Below are positions 1-8,003 of a stretch of 25,250 bases of DNA, in pieces. The notes beneath the pieces were generated by a model. That model was given only the letters and a program-made list of their open reading frames with translations. It had not been told where the DNA came from and made no database searches. The DNA lies in IMG/VR virus record IMGVR_UViG_3300003702_000016, positions 1 to 25,250 of that record; one strand, written 5' to 3'. Positions within the stretch are counted from its first letter, which is position 1, and each line of letters opens with the position of its first letter. Origin of the DNA: a virus. Position numbers and translations under genes: made by a program.

Positions 1-1701
1 TTTTATGAAGATACATTAAGTAAAGCTATTAACGAAATGACTCTCTATGGAACGGGAGTTAGTAAGTCTATAGTATTAAAGAAAGTTGATTATCCTCTTT
101 ATCAGACAGTTGATCGAGATCCGATGCTGGAAATGATTGAGGAGCAAGTGGAGTCTGAAATGGTTCCACATATTGAATGGATATCAATTTGGGATATATT
201 CCCATCTCCAGGTGCAACAGGTAAATCTGATCTTGATTGGGTAATACAAAGAAGGTTTTTATCTGCACAGGAACTAAGGATGATGGCTATTAAAAGTAAT
301 GGAGCCATTGATCCAGTATTAATTGAAAGCTGTATTGAGACGGGAGAAGGCCAGACAGTTGCGGATACTGGTGGGATATCACCACGAAGGTTTAATCAGG
401 GTGTAGCACAGACAAAGAATTTTACTGTACTGGAGCTTTGGCACAGGGGATTAGGTAAGGAAGATATTGAGCCTTATATGGAGATCCCTACTAAGAAAGA
501 GAATGAACCAATTCATATGCCTGTAGTTATTACAGTCCTTGGTTCTAAGGTTTTACGTGCAATCCCGAATCCTTTTGATGGTCGTTTGCCATACGACTTT
601 TGTTATTGGCAGGAGCAGGAAGATAGCATCTGGGGTAGTGGAATATATGAAGCTATTCGTGATGACCAGGATATGATGAATTTCGTCTACGGGATGATCG
701 TAGAGGGAAAAACAATGGCATCTCTCCCGATGGTTGCACTTAACCCGAATGCTTTTGATGCAAAGAGTGATGATTTTTATCAGATGTATGCTGGTAAAAT
801 CTGGAGACTAAAGGCTGGTGAGAGTGTTAATGATGCATTTAAATCTGTAATTATACCAGATGTTACTGGTGGTTTGGTAGAACTGCTAAAGATTATTGAA
901 CGTAATACAGATTTAGCATCAGGTCAAGTCCCGATTGGAATGGGAGCAGGTGCACAGTACCAGACTAAGACTGCGACTGGTATGCAGATCCTGAATGAAA
1001 ATGCTAATAAGCTTACTTCAGGAGTTGTACGTTCACTTAATAATATGATAACTGCAAACGTCCAAGCTGTTTACCATTGGTTGATGGCTGATTCCAAGGA
1101 TGTATCTATTAAAGGAGACTTCCTTTGTCTGGCAAAAAGCTATGATACGTTCATGGCAAAAGAAGTTACTATCAATCAGGTGCTTCAACTAATACAGGTG
1201 GTTGGTCAAGTTCCTGAGATGAGAGATAGATTTAATTTTGAGAAGCTGGCAGTACCTTTAAAAGCAGGTTTGGGTTTGGAGATTGATGGACTTATTAAGT
1301 CTGAGGAAGAGTCTGCACTAGATATACAACAGGCACAAGCTCAAATGCAAGAACAACAGCAGCAGGCAGCAAAGTTGGAATCAGATGTATATGAAACAAA
1401 AGCAGTAGTTGATGAAAAGAAATTAGTTGCAGCAGATATTCGTAAGGGTATCATACAGGAGAGACTGGCAAAAATAAAAGAGGGTGATCCAAATTTGCAA
1501 ACAATAGATTTGCCAAAACTTCTGGGAGAAACATCAATACTCTTACAAGAACAAATGGCATTAATGCAACAACAGAATGAATCTATTCAACAAGAACAAC
1601 AGCAACAACAGGCTGCAGAACAAGAACAGCAGTCTGGACAGGGAGAAGCTGGAATACCTCTTGAGTCTTCAGGAAGACCCGAGATGGATACAGCTCTCTG
1701 A
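1..1701 (+). CDS. Portal protein (5' end outside window)
   Basis: Probable phage portal protein, the dodecameric ring at one head vertex through which DNA is packaged and ejected. The frame is open from base 1 and the first ATG at 37 is preceded by 12 in-frame sense codons, so the gene very likely begins upstream; 566 residues are visible. Supporting features are the early stretch YGTGVSK and a central segment with WGSGIYEAIRDDQDMMN, which resembles the 'wG.G.p..l.d.Q...N' region of P22-type portals. The C-terminal 130 residues are Gln/Glu-rich with coiled-coil character (for example MQEQQQQAAKLESD), as in portal tails. It is followed by scaffold-like and capsid genes, the expected order. Its last 125 bases overlap the next gene in another frame. 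The assignment is by motif and context, without a database search. Confidence 0.85.
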   Translation, partial: FYEDTLSKAINEMTLYGTGVSKSIVLKKVDYPLYQTVDRDPMLEMIEEQVESEMVPHIEWISIWDIFPSPGATGKSDLDWVIQRRFLSAQELRMMAIKSNGAIDPVLIESCIETGEGQTVADTGGISPRRFNQGVAQTKNFTVLELWHRGLGKEDIEPYMEIPTKKENEPIHMPVVITVLGSKVLRAIPNPFDGRLPYDFCYWQEQEDSIWGSGIYEAIRDDQDMMNFVYGMIVEGKTMASLPMVALNPNAFDAKSDDFYQMYAGKIWRLKAGESVNDAFKSVIIPDVTGGLVELLKIIERNTDLASGQVPIGMGAGAQYQTKTATGMQILNENANKLTSGVVRSLNNMITANVQAVYHWLMADSKDVSIKGDFLCLAKSYDTFMAKEVTINQVLQLIQVVGQVPEMRDRFNFEKLAVPLKAGLGLEIDGLIKSEEESALDIQQAQAQMQEQQQQAAKLESDVYETKAVVDEKKLVAADIRKGIIQERLAKIKEGDPNLQTIDLPKLLGETSILLQEQMALMQQQNESIQQEQQQQQAAEQEQQSGQGEAGIPLESSGRPEMDTAL

Positions 1702-1873
1702 CATTTTACTGGCTCGGCTTAAACGGAAAGAGGAAAGACTCTCAGAGAAGCCCCTCTATGACGAAAAGGATGTAGCCTCCTTTAATATGCTCATTGGAGA
1801 GATCAGAGAAATCAAGAATGTACTTGACCTTGATCGTTTGATCCGTGAGACATTAACCCATGATGACGAGTGA
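1577..1873 (+). CDS. Small phage protein overlapping portal end
   Basis: Unrecognised 98-residue protein. The first 20 residues are Asn-rich and are simply the other frame of the portal's CAA/CAG repeats. The rest looks like a genuine soluble helical protein: REKLEYLLSLQEDPRWIQL, then a basic helix and an acidic C-terminus. Small helical proteins of this type are commonly found just after portal genes. The ATG at 1577 has no good ribosome binding site. Alternatives such as the TTG at 1661, with GGGAGAAG about 13 bases upstream, would cut into the helical core, so the start is uncertain. The stop lies three bases before the next ATG, which suggests coupled translation. The function is unknown; an accessory head-assembly role is only a guess from position. 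Confidence 0.6.
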   Translation: MNLFNKNNSNNRLQNKNSSLDREKLEYLLSLQEDPRWIQLSDILLARLKRKEERLSEKPLYDEKDVASFNMLIGEIREIKNVLDLDRLIRETLTHDDE

Positions 1874-1876
1874 CCT

Positions 1877-2668
1877 ATGCTAGAAGCACCTCCCGTTGGA
1901 GAAATGCCTGAGCAAGAGCCAACAAATACAGGGGCAGAAGAAGAAGTAGCTGAGTTAAAAAAACAATTAGCTTCAGTTACTAAAAGCTATGATGATATTC
2001 GACCTCATGCTGATCGTGCATATAGTGCTCAGCAGAAGAAAGAGGGAGAGAATCAGGAGTTGAGAGCTAGGCTTGCGGTGATAGAACGTGAGAACGAACT
2101 AAATACCCAGGCTAATATGAATAAGGATGATGATGAATTGTCGGAAGATGACTTACGAGTGATCGAAGATTTCCCTGAAGTCATGAGAACTTCAGAAAGA
2201 ATTGCAGATCGTTTAGTAAGGAAACAGATGGCAGAATTCAGATCCCAAGAACAAGAATCGTTTGATGACAAGGTAAGTCGGTTTGTTGAAGAAAAATATG
2301 ATGCGCCTATCAATGAGTTGAACCAAAAGTTTGATTCAATGTCAAGGCAAACATACTTTGACGGGCAGCTTGGGCATGGTGTTTGGCCTAGTATTGAAGA
2401 CGACCAGTCTTTTATAGAGTGGGTTAATAAGGATTCAATGTATAGGACGGCTATGACTCAGGGTGATAATGAGGCAAAAGTACAGGTTATTAAGATGTAT
2501 ATGGAACAAAACGGAAGTGGTGGGCAGATGTACCAAGGCCAAGATCCGCAGGATCTTAGAAGGTATCAAGCTTCACAACTGATGGGAGGTTCCCAGTCTC
2601 AATCCGCAACAGCAGATCCGACTCAAGGCTTAACCGGCGAAGCATTATTTGATGCTATAGACGAGTAA
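1877..2668 (+). CDS. Putative scaffolding protein
   Basis: A 263-residue acidic, Gln/Glu-rich protein immediately before the major capsid gene, the usual place for a scaffolding protein that directs procapsid assembly and leaves before DNA fills the head. A coiled coil is predicted by eye at residues 22-75 (VAELKKQLASVTKSYDD onward), followed by an acidic patch (NKDDDELSEDDLRVIED) and a second helical region at about 105-155. Residues 160-200 hold aromatic residues (GHGVWPSIEDD, SFIEWVNKDS) and could be the capsid-binding part. The Gly/Gln/Ser-rich tail ends in TGEALFDAIDE. The family was not recognised from a specific motif. The call rests on composition, length and position; a head-maturation protein is an alternative. 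Confidence 0.65.
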   Translation: MLEAPPVGEMPEQEPTNTGAEEEVAELKKQLASVTKSYDDIRPHADRAYSAQQKKEGENQELRARLAVIERENELNTQANMNKDDDELSEDDLRVIEDFPEVMRTSERIADRLVRKQMAEFRSQEQESFDDKVSRFVEEKYDAPINELNQKFDSMSRQTYFDGQLGHGVWPSIEDDQSFIEWVNKDSMYRTAMTQGDNEAKVQVIKMYMEQNGSGGQMYQGQDPQDLRRYQASQLMGGSQSQSATADPTQGLTGEALFDAIDE

Positions 2669-2678
2669 GTTTTTAGTA

Positions 2679-2728
2679 TCTTGTCCTCTTACTTATTACT
2701 TATAATTTAAATCTTTAATAGGACAAGA
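2679..2728 (+). promoter_or_regulatory. Inverted repeat covering capsid gene RBS
   Basis: TCTTGTCCT (2679-2687) is perfectly complementary to AGGACAAGA (2720-2728), separated by 32 bases. The right arm contains the AGGA ribosome binding site, seven bases before the capsid ATG at 2731. In mRNA the nine base pairs would hide this site. The loop contains TATAAT at 2701-2706, which resembles a -10 box. The best -35-like match is TTGTCC at 2681-2686, but its 14-base spacer is too short for an ordinary sigma-70 promoter. It could be an RNA switch on capsid translation, an operator or a late promoter; none of these is demonstrated. Confidence 0.4.
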
Positions 2729-2730
2729 CA

Positions 2731-4008
2731 ATGGCTACTACATGGGTAGGTGGTTCTCCAACAACCGCACATACTAGGGGCGGAACCGGACAGGTAACTG
2801 TAGCAGGAACCATGAAATATGGTTCTCTGGATGAAACGGAGGCCATTAAAATACAGAAAAAGTTTCTGTCTATTGCAAAGAGGAGCATGATATTTGCTCG
2901 TTTTGCACAGAAAGAAACGAAGGAACGACAAGGCGGACTTGAAGTTCGTTGGAAACGGTTTGAGAAGTTTGGTCTCCCGTTGGTTCCGTTGGCTGAGGGC
3001 GTAAAGCCTCCTGCCGACAGTTTGCTCCAGACCATCATAAAGGTGAAGTTGAATCAATTTGGTTCATACGTTGCCACAACTGATGTTCTTGTAGCAGCAG
3101 CACAAGATCCAATCATTCAGCAGATTACTGAACGACAATCAATTCAGGCTGCAGAATTAATGGATTTTCTCACCTATTTACATGCACGTTCTGGTACTCA
3201 GGCAGCTTTTGCCGGAGGTTCAGCCAGAGCATCTGTTCAAAAAACTCTCGGGAACCAGATTGGCGTTAACGCAGGAACTCCTGGGACAGCAAATACAAAC
3301 CTTCTCGATGTTGCAGTTCGTACACTGGAATATCAGGAAGCACGTAAGATTGCTAAGCAGATGACCCCATCTCCTAAGTATAATACTGAGCCAGTACCTG
3401 AAGCATATGTTGCTGTAGGTCATACTGATCTTCGTAAGGATATTGAAGGGCTTCCCGGATTTATTCCTTATGCGAAGTACAGTAATAATGGTCAGCAAAT
3501 GCTACCTGGAGAAATCGGGGCAGTGGGTGTGATTCGTTTTATTCTTACAACCCAAGCAGCACCATTCGGGAAAGATCCGTCTGGTACTGAATACCTAAAC
3601 TTGAGTATAGATAGTACACAGGGATCAAGTTATGTCCCCGGTCATACTGGACAATCGTTTGGTTCGACTGCAGGTACTGTTGCTGATACTAATAGTTATG
3701 GTAAAGCAGGAGCAACCGGGCAAGGTGGTAATGCCGTCAGTGGCGTAAGTGGTCATGCGATGGTAACGACTGTTGCTGGGACAAAGTTCCAGGTTTATCC
3801 TGTACTTATATTTTCTGCAGAATCTCTGGGGTGTGTAACACTCTCTGGTTATGATGCAGTTATACCTAAGGTTGTGATGCCACAACCTGCAGTAACTGAT
3901 CCTCTGGGTCAGTCTGGTTCAGTGGGCTGGAAAAGCTGGTATGCTTGCCAGATCCTGAATGAAGACTGGATCTATCGGATCGAAGTTGCATGTTCTACTC
4001 TAAGCTAA
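2731..4008 (+). CDS. Major capsid protein, N4-gp56 family
   Basis: Major head shell protein, 425 residues, in the usual length range for the N4-gp56 family of HK97-fold capsid proteins. Supporting segments are YVATTDVLVAAAQDPIIQQ at about 113-131, the helix ERQSIQAAELMDFLTYL at 134-150, and AYVAVGHTDLRKDIEG with the following GFIPYAKYS at about 225-251. Next come MLPGEIGAVGVIRFILT at 257-273 and the late strand FQVYPVLIFSAESLG. The family typically has the motif VGHTDLR.DI and a GE.G strand after it. Residues about 283-350 form a Gly/Ser/Thr-rich stretch between the last conserved strands, perhaps a surface loop or insertion. AGGA at 2720-2723 supports the ATG at 2731, and this site lies in an inverted repeat. 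The gene directly follows the scaffold-like gene. Confidence 0.9.
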   Translation: MATTWVGGSPTTAHTRGGTGQVTVAGTMKYGSLDETEAIKIQKKFLSIAKRSMIFARFAQKETKERQGGLEVRWKRFEKFGLPLVPLAEGVKPPADSLLQTIIKVKLNQFGSYVATTDVLVAAAQDPIIQQITERQSIQAAELMDFLTYLHARSGTQAAFAGGSARASVQKTLGNQIGVNAGTPGTANTNLLDVAVRTLEYQEARKIAKQMTPSPKYNTEPVPEAYVAVGHTDLRKDIEGLPGFIPYAKYSNNGQQMLPGEIGAVGVIRFILTTQAAPFGKDPSGTEYLNLSIDSTQGSSYVPGHTGQSFGSTAGTVADTNSYGKAGATGQGGNAVSGVSGHAMVTTVAGTKFQVYPVLIFSAESLGCVTLSGYDAVIPKVVMPQPAVTDPLGQSGSVGWKSWYACQILNEDWIYRIEVACSTLS

Positions 4009-4016
4009 GAGTGTGA

Positions 4017-4451
4017 ATGTCTAAAGGGTTTCAGGGGTGGGAACCACCTGCCCCTGTTTCAGAGCAGTTGTTTGAAAGTTCTATTATGGAGATTACATCT
4101 GATAGTCTCACTAATGAAGAGCTAGTTATAACGAATGCTCGTTTTGACCATCGTCTTTCTCCAAAGACACTGCCGGAGAGGATCTCTGTTGTTATGACAG
4201 AACCATTCCTGGGTATAGATGCAAAGATATGTGTTGGCAGGGTTAATCAGGCTAAAGAAGATGAGTTATATTTAAACTGGACGGAGCTGCCGGATGTCCC
4301 TTATTCCTTTCAGCAAAAGCCAGAATCTATTTTTATTCCACCGGACGAATCAAATCATATAATTCGTCTAAGTTTCAGGCTGCGGGGGGATGATCCTCCT
4401 AAGTCTGGACGAATCCTTTTCTTTATAAAACACAGGTTAATATGGCATTAG
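4017..4451 (+). CDS. Unknown structural-type protein after capsid gene
   Basis: Unrecognised 144-residue protein, eight bases after the capsid stop and overlapping the next gene by ten bases. No signal peptide or membrane segment is visible. The sequence is probably mostly beta strands, with alternating hydrophobic residues in ERISVVMTEPFLGIDAKI and HIIRLSFRLRG, and ends SGRILFFIKHRLIWH. The ribosome binding site is weak (AAGAG about six bases before the ATG), so translation may depend on ribosomes finishing the capsid gene. Its position between capsid and adaptor suggests a head decoration or head-completion part, but nothing in the sequence proves it. Confidence 0.65.
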   Translation: MSKGFQGWEPPAPVSEQLFESSIMEITSDSLTNEELVITNARFDHRLSPKTLPERISVVMTEPFLGIDAKICVGRVNQAKEDELYLNWTELPDVPYSFQQKPESIFIPPDESNHIIRLSFRLRGDDPPKSGRILFFIKHRLIWH

Positions 4452-4897
4452 CAGGCGGAATGATCCCAGCAGGTGAATATGGGGATACACTTAATAATCC
4501 AATGTATGATTCAGGTCGTAAGAAGACAGTCTCGGTACATCATCAATTCGGGCAGGATATAGCTCAAGAAGTTGGGAAAGATCTTAAAGTTCCTGAAGGC
4601 TGGGGTTGTGTAGTTATTGGGTTTGGTGATGATCCATCACAGATGGGTCCGGTAACAGTAACACATAATGATTGGGTACTAAGGTTCCCAAGAAATTCCA
4701 GGCGTGCAATTCCTCCTGGGCATTTTGATATATTAATGAATTGTGTTGAGAGACGATATATTCAGCCAAGTGAAGGTGCTCCTCTTACAGGGTACGATGC
4801 AAACAGATATAATGTACAGGTTCTAAAATTCCCAAAAGAATCTACACTTAATCAGGAGCAGATCCAAAGTGATATGCAAGAGGTAGAAGTTGCATGA
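4442..4897 (+). CDS. Unknown head-region protein
   Basis: Unrecognised 151-residue soluble protein. It overlaps the previous gene by ten bases and the adaptor gene by four (ATGA), so it is probably translated as part of one coupled chain. The N-terminus is Gly/Asn-rich (AGGMIPAGEYGDTLNNPM). A central stretch VPEGWGCVVIGFGDDPSQM leads to a basic, Pro-containing segment (RFPRNSRRAIPPGHFD), and the last 20 residues are acidic and Gln-rich. No catalytic motif, signal peptide or membrane segment is seen. From position, a minor head or connector protein is plausible; confidence is in the gene being real, not in its role. Confidence 0.65.
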   Translation: MALAGGMIPAGEYGDTLNNPMYDSGRKKTVSVHHQFGQDIAQEVGKDLKVPEGWGCVVIGFGDDPSQMGPVTVTHNDWVLRFPRNSRRAIPPGHFDILMNCVERRYIQPSEGAPLTGYDANRYNVQVLKFPKESTLNQEQIQSDMQEVEVA

Positions 4898-5814
4898 TTG
4901 AGTTACTCGATATTAGATCACGAGTAGTAAATATTCTACAGGATGCCAGCTTTATAAGATGGACAAAGACTGAATTGAATAATTATATTCATGATTCTTT
5001 GCTTGATCTTGTTAGGGCGATCAGGCTGCCTGTAACAGATATAAGTGTTTCAATTGGTTCCACTGCATATTTAGTTCCTCTGCCAACTGGGTTAATGGAC
5101 ATTAATGGTGGGTCTATAGATGGTCGTGAGTTACCTGTTGTTACTACATCTGAGATGAAAAAGTTGCATTCTGAAGGTAATTTGCCAACTGTGATTAAAG
5201 ATGGAGAATATTCTATTACTCAGATATTCGGCAATTCCTTATGGTCATCAAGTGAGGATTGGAAGGCAACTTCAGGGAAGACACAAGCCTTAGTCTTAGA
5301 TCAGAGATCATCAGAGACAGTGAGGGTCTGGCCTATTCCATCATCAGATGAAACCTTATTACTTACTGGGACATTAAGGCCAACAAGGATGAGTGATGAA
5401 GTACCTTATATTTATAATGATGTTAGTGATCCAGATAATACAGTATTCAGGTATATAGTAACTCCACTTAATGGTTGGGTTACAGGGACTGATCTCATTG
5501 ATGATGCCGGTCAATCTCTTATATTTAATGAAACAGATCAGACATTATCATTAGATGATAGTAATGTTTTTTCTTTAGATGATATTAATTATCAGACTAC
5601 ATGTTCTATTGATGCAGTATGGGTTGATGCTTTAACATTTGGAACTTTGGAAAGAGCATATCTTAAGGAGCATGATCTACGGAATGTAGAAAAAAGTGAG
5701 TATTTTAGAAATAAGAAGATGGGAATGATTGCAGATGCTGACAGAGTGGAACCTATAAATCCAGCTAGTATAATAGGCGGAGTTAATTTTAACAGATTGG
5801 TCGTGAGGAGATAA
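4894..5814 (+). CDS. Head-tail adaptor-like protein
   Basis: A 306-residue protein that resembles phage adaptor proteins (DUF6682-like; analogous in place to P22 gp4), which sit under the portal and join it to the tail. The N-terminus has the pattern of these proteins: IRSRVVNILQDASFIRWTK followed by ELNNYIHDSLLDLVRAIRLP, i.e. a helix, 'RWT..EL..yi.d', and a second helix. The C-terminal helical part is CSIDAVWVDALTFGTLERAY with LKEHDLRNVEKSEYFRNKKM, matching the family's all-helical end. The middle (about 160-230) is beta-rich and acidic. The family assignment is from recognised motifs, without a profile search. The start ATG overlaps the previous stop as ATGA. Confidence 0.75.
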   Translation: MIELLDIRSRVVNILQDASFIRWTKTELNNYIHDSLLDLVRAIRLPVTDISVSIGSTAYLVPLPTGLMDINGGSIDGRELPVVTTSEMKKLHSEGNLPTVIKDGEYSITQIFGNSLWSSSEDWKATSGKTQALVLDQRSSETVRVWPIPSSDETLLLTGTLRPTRMSDEVPYIYNDVSDPDNTVFRYIVTPLNGWVTGTDLIDDAGQSLIFNETDQTLSLDDSNVFSLDDINYQTTCSIDAVWVDALTFGTLERAYLKEHDLRNVEKSEYFRNKKMGMIADADRVEPINPASIIGGVNFNRLVVRR

Positions 5815-6206
5815 TGGGTGTAGCTATTAAATTTAGGAAAGGTACTGCTGCTGAACATGCTGATTTTGATGGAGCAGAAGCAGAAGTTACTGTTCAAACA
5901 AATACGTCAACGAACCCTTGGAGTCTTCGTGTACATGATGGTTCTGGTGCTGAAGGTTATTGGGTTGCTGGAGTAGACGATGTAGCTACTCTTACTAATA
6001 AAACATTAGATGATGTAGTTCTTTCAGGGACAATTAAGGATACTTCTGGTAATCTTCTTGGCACTATATCAGGTGGTAAGATTGTGTTTGGGGCAGGTGC
6101 TCTTACTTTAGATGCACCTTTTATAATAGATCAGGGCACTACAAAAGCTTTGGAAATAATGATTGCTCGTGTAGCAAGAAAAAATCAAATGATATTGGGA
6201 GATTAA
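5814..6206 (+). CDS. Short tail fibre, tropism-determinant-like N-terminus
   Basis: A 130-residue fibre-type protein. Residues 4-48 follow the pattern 'ikfRrGTaaeHa.f.gaeaEvtv.tdt..lrvHDG', here IKFRKGTAAEHADFDGAEAE and LRVHDGSG, known from the N-terminal domains of phage fibres and major tropism determinant-like proteins, where it mediates trimerisation or attachment. A fibre motif follows, VATLTNKTLDD (about 56-66), of the 'a-LtNKTl' repeat type. The end is short and lacks a receptor-binding domain, so it may be a base piece onto which other fibre parts assemble. The ATG overlaps the adaptor stop by one base (TAATG), with GAGGAG upstream. It is the first gene of the fibre block. Confidence 0.7.
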   Translation: MGVAIKFRKGTAAEHADFDGAEAEVTVQTNTSTNPWSLRVHDGSGAEGYWVAGVDDVATLTNKTLDDVVLSGTIKDTSGNLLGTISGGKIVFGAGALTLDAPFIIDQGTTKALEIMIARVARKNQMILGD

Positions 6207-6207
6207 T

Positions 6208-6597
6208 ATGGCTGAAAGATATATGCGTTATGTAACAGAAGTTGCTGCTGGTGCATCGGCACAACAAGTTTACGAAGCACCAAATGATGGAGCTGCTGGT
6301 GCAGCAGATTCTGTCATAATAGGATTTCTTATATGTAGCAGATCAACATCTGCTGGTACTGTAACTGTTGAAATTAAAGATTATGCTACCAATGGAACTG
6401 GATTAACTCAAAAAACAATAGGAATTGCAGATACAATACCACTTCCAGCAGACACATCAATAGATCTTATTCCCGGTAAATTGGTGTTGCAACATGCAGG
6501 CAATAATGAAGCTACCCCGGTACTTACAGGAGATACAATAAATATAACGTCAACACAAGAATGTGATATAACTATTTCAGTAGTAGAGAGGGTCTGA
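6208..6597 (+). CDS. Small beta-rich fibre-accessory protein
   Basis: A 129-residue protein without signal peptide or membrane helices, rich in Thr, Ala and Ile in alternating patterns typical of a beta sandwich. Its core (SVIIGFLICSRSTSAGTVTV, then LPADTSIDLIPGKLVLQ and LTGDTINITSTQECDITIS) aligns by eye with the 109-residue gene at 8004-8333. The two are probably paralogues of one small virion domain. It starts one base after the previous stop, and its stop overlaps the next ATG (TGATG). Because it is placed between fibre genes, it is likely a fibre-associated or decoration protein. The family role is not established, so this is inference. Confidence 0.6.
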   Translation: MAERYMRYVTEVAAGASAQQVYEAPNDGAAGAADSVIIGFLICSRSTSAGTVTVEIKDYATNGTGLTQKTIGIADTIPLPADTSIDLIPGKLVLQHAGNNEATPVLTGDTINITSTQECDITISVVERV

Positions 6598-7982
6598 TGT
6601 CAAAGAGTCCAGTATATATAGGTGCAGGAAGTCAGGAGTTAGCAGTTACATCTGCACTAAATATTATTGATAATGCAAATGATATATCACTTCAGCTCCA
6701 GACAGTTGTAGAATGGGTTTCATTAACAGATGGTACTACTGTTTTTGATTTTGTAGGCAATTCCCAGACTACTGAATATTCTGCAAAGGAATATGCACAG
6801 GGTACTGCTGCTACAGGTGGTACTGCAAAGCAATGGGCTTTGGGTGGAGGTTCCCATGTAGAGGCTACAGCAGTTACAGGAAGTAGTTATTCTGCAAGGA
6901 AATATGCAACTAATGCTGCTGCTTCAGCATCTACGGCTGAGGGTTATGTAGATGCATTTGATGATAAATATTTAGGTTCGCATACTACTGCTGTTAGGGA
7001 GGTAGGAGCAAATGTAGGAAAAGATAATGATGGGGATGCCTTAGATGACGGAGCATTATATTATGATACAACATTAGAGGTAATGAAAGTATGGGATGAT
7101 ACTGGTTCTGCATGGAAACAACTTACTCCAACATCAGGTCAACAAACAAATATTGATGCTGCTGTTGCAGATGCAGTAGATATTGGGAAAGTAGCTGCCA
7201 TAGATACTGAAATAGGACAATTAGCTGTTCTTGGTTCTGCTGGAGTTGATATAACTACTGTCTCAAATATAGGAACTGATGGTGCTGATGTATCAACTGT
7301 TGCTGGTATAACAGCAGGAGATGTATCTAAAGTAGCTGCTATTACGACTGGTGATGTATCAAAAGTAGCCGTTATAACTACTGGAGATGTTAGTAAGGTT
7401 GCAGCAATTACTACTGGAGATGTAGGCAAGGTTGCGGTAATTACAACCGGAGATGTCAGTAAAGTAGCTGCAATAACTACTGGTGATGTAACTAAGGTTG
7501 CTAGTATTACAACTGGAGATGTAACTAAAGTAGCAGATGTTGATGGGGAAGTAGCCCTTGTAGCAGCAGTAGATGGTGAAATTGTATTGCTTGGTACAGC
7601 TAATATGACACATCCGACTACAGGTCATTTAGCATATTTGGGTACAAGTGCTATGGCTAACACCACAAATGGTTATCTAAAGGTACTTGGTAATGCCACA
7701 GTAACAGATGATATGGCTTTATTAGGAGCTACTGGAGTAATAGGTGATATAGAAACAGTTGCAGATAATATAAGTAGTGTTAATGACTTTGCAGATAAGT
7801 ACAGAATCGCAAGTTCTGCTCCTGGTTCAGATAATGATGAAGGAGACTTGTATTATAATACTGCGACTAATTCACTAAATTTTTATACCGGATCTGCATG
7901 GGAATCGTTTGGACTTAGTTTATCACAAACTCAAGCAGAAGCAAGTAACGCAGCCGTGGCTATGTCAATAGCCCTCGGATGA
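6597..7982 (+). CDS. Tail fibre with 11-residue repeats
   Basis: A 461-residue fibre-like protein. An Ala-rich, probably helical region at about 60-125 contains repeated YSAKEYA/YSARKYA units, a pattern often seen in tail fibre shafts. Residues 150-175 and 412-437 each hold a module of the form 'G.LYY.t.....k.w..sgsaW' (GALYYDTTLEVMKVWDD; GDLYYNTATNSLNFYTG) that is shared with other fibres in the window. Between them, residues 235-311 are seven consecutive copies of VAxITTGDVSK-type repeats, then degenerate copies, probably a trimeric coiled or beta-helical shaft. No catalytic motif is seen. The ATG overlaps the previous stop. A tail fibre shaft is the best reading; receptor specificity cannot be told. 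Confidence 0.75.
   Translation: MSKSPVYIGAGSQELAVTSALNIIDNANDISLQLQTVVEWVSLTDGTTVFDFVGNSQTTEYSAKEYAQGTAATGGTAKQWALGGGSHVEATAVTGSSYSARKYATNAAASASTAEGYVDAFDDKYLGSHTTAVREVGANVGKDNDGDALDDGALYYDTTLEVMKVWDDTGSAWKQLTPTSGQQTNIDAAVADAVDIGKVAAIDTEIGQLAVLGSAGVDITTVSNIGTDGADVSTVAGITAGDVSKVAAITTGDVSKVAVITTGDVSKVAAITTGDVGKVAVITTGDVSKVAAITTGDVTKVASITTGDVTKVADVDGEVALVAAVDGEIVLLGTANMTHPTTGHLAYLGTSAMANTTNGYLKVLGNATVTDDMALLGATGVIGDIETVADNISSVNDFADKYRIASSAPGSDNDEGDLYYNTATNSLNFYTGSAWESFGLSLSQTQAEASNAAVAMSIALG
7299..7529 (+). repeat. Seven in-frame 33-bp repeats in fibre gene
   Basis: Seven tandem 33-base units encode VAGITAGDVSK, VAAITTGDVSK, VAVITTGDVSK, VAAITTGDVGK, VAVITTGDVSK, VAAITTGDVTK and VASITTGDVTK. 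The amino-acid pattern is strongly kept, but the third codon positions differ between copies (for example GTAGCTGCT, GTAGCCGTT and GTTGCAGCA). This implies an old array held by protein-level selection rather than a recent DNA expansion. Two shorter degenerate units follow (VADVDGEVAL, VAAVDGEIVL). Confidence 0.9.
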
Positions 7983-8003
7983 CACTGATATTAAAGGATA
8001 AAT

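Noticed and set aside
2678-2706. Ordinary sigma-70 promoter upstream of the capsid gene
   Set aside because: TATAAT is perfect but the nearest -35-like TTGTCC is only 14 bases away and no TG extension precedes the -10 box, so it is noted only as a possibility within the inverted repeat.
2707-3057. Two minus-strand open frames across the capsid gene start
   Set aside because: They are antisense to a clear capsid gene, with no ribosome binding site and no recognisable protein features.
7139-7628. Two overlapping minus-strand open frames of 89-96 codons in the repeat fibre gene
   Set aside because: They are the reverse reading of the 33-base repeats; their periodic products follow from the repeat and they have no ribosome binding site or context.
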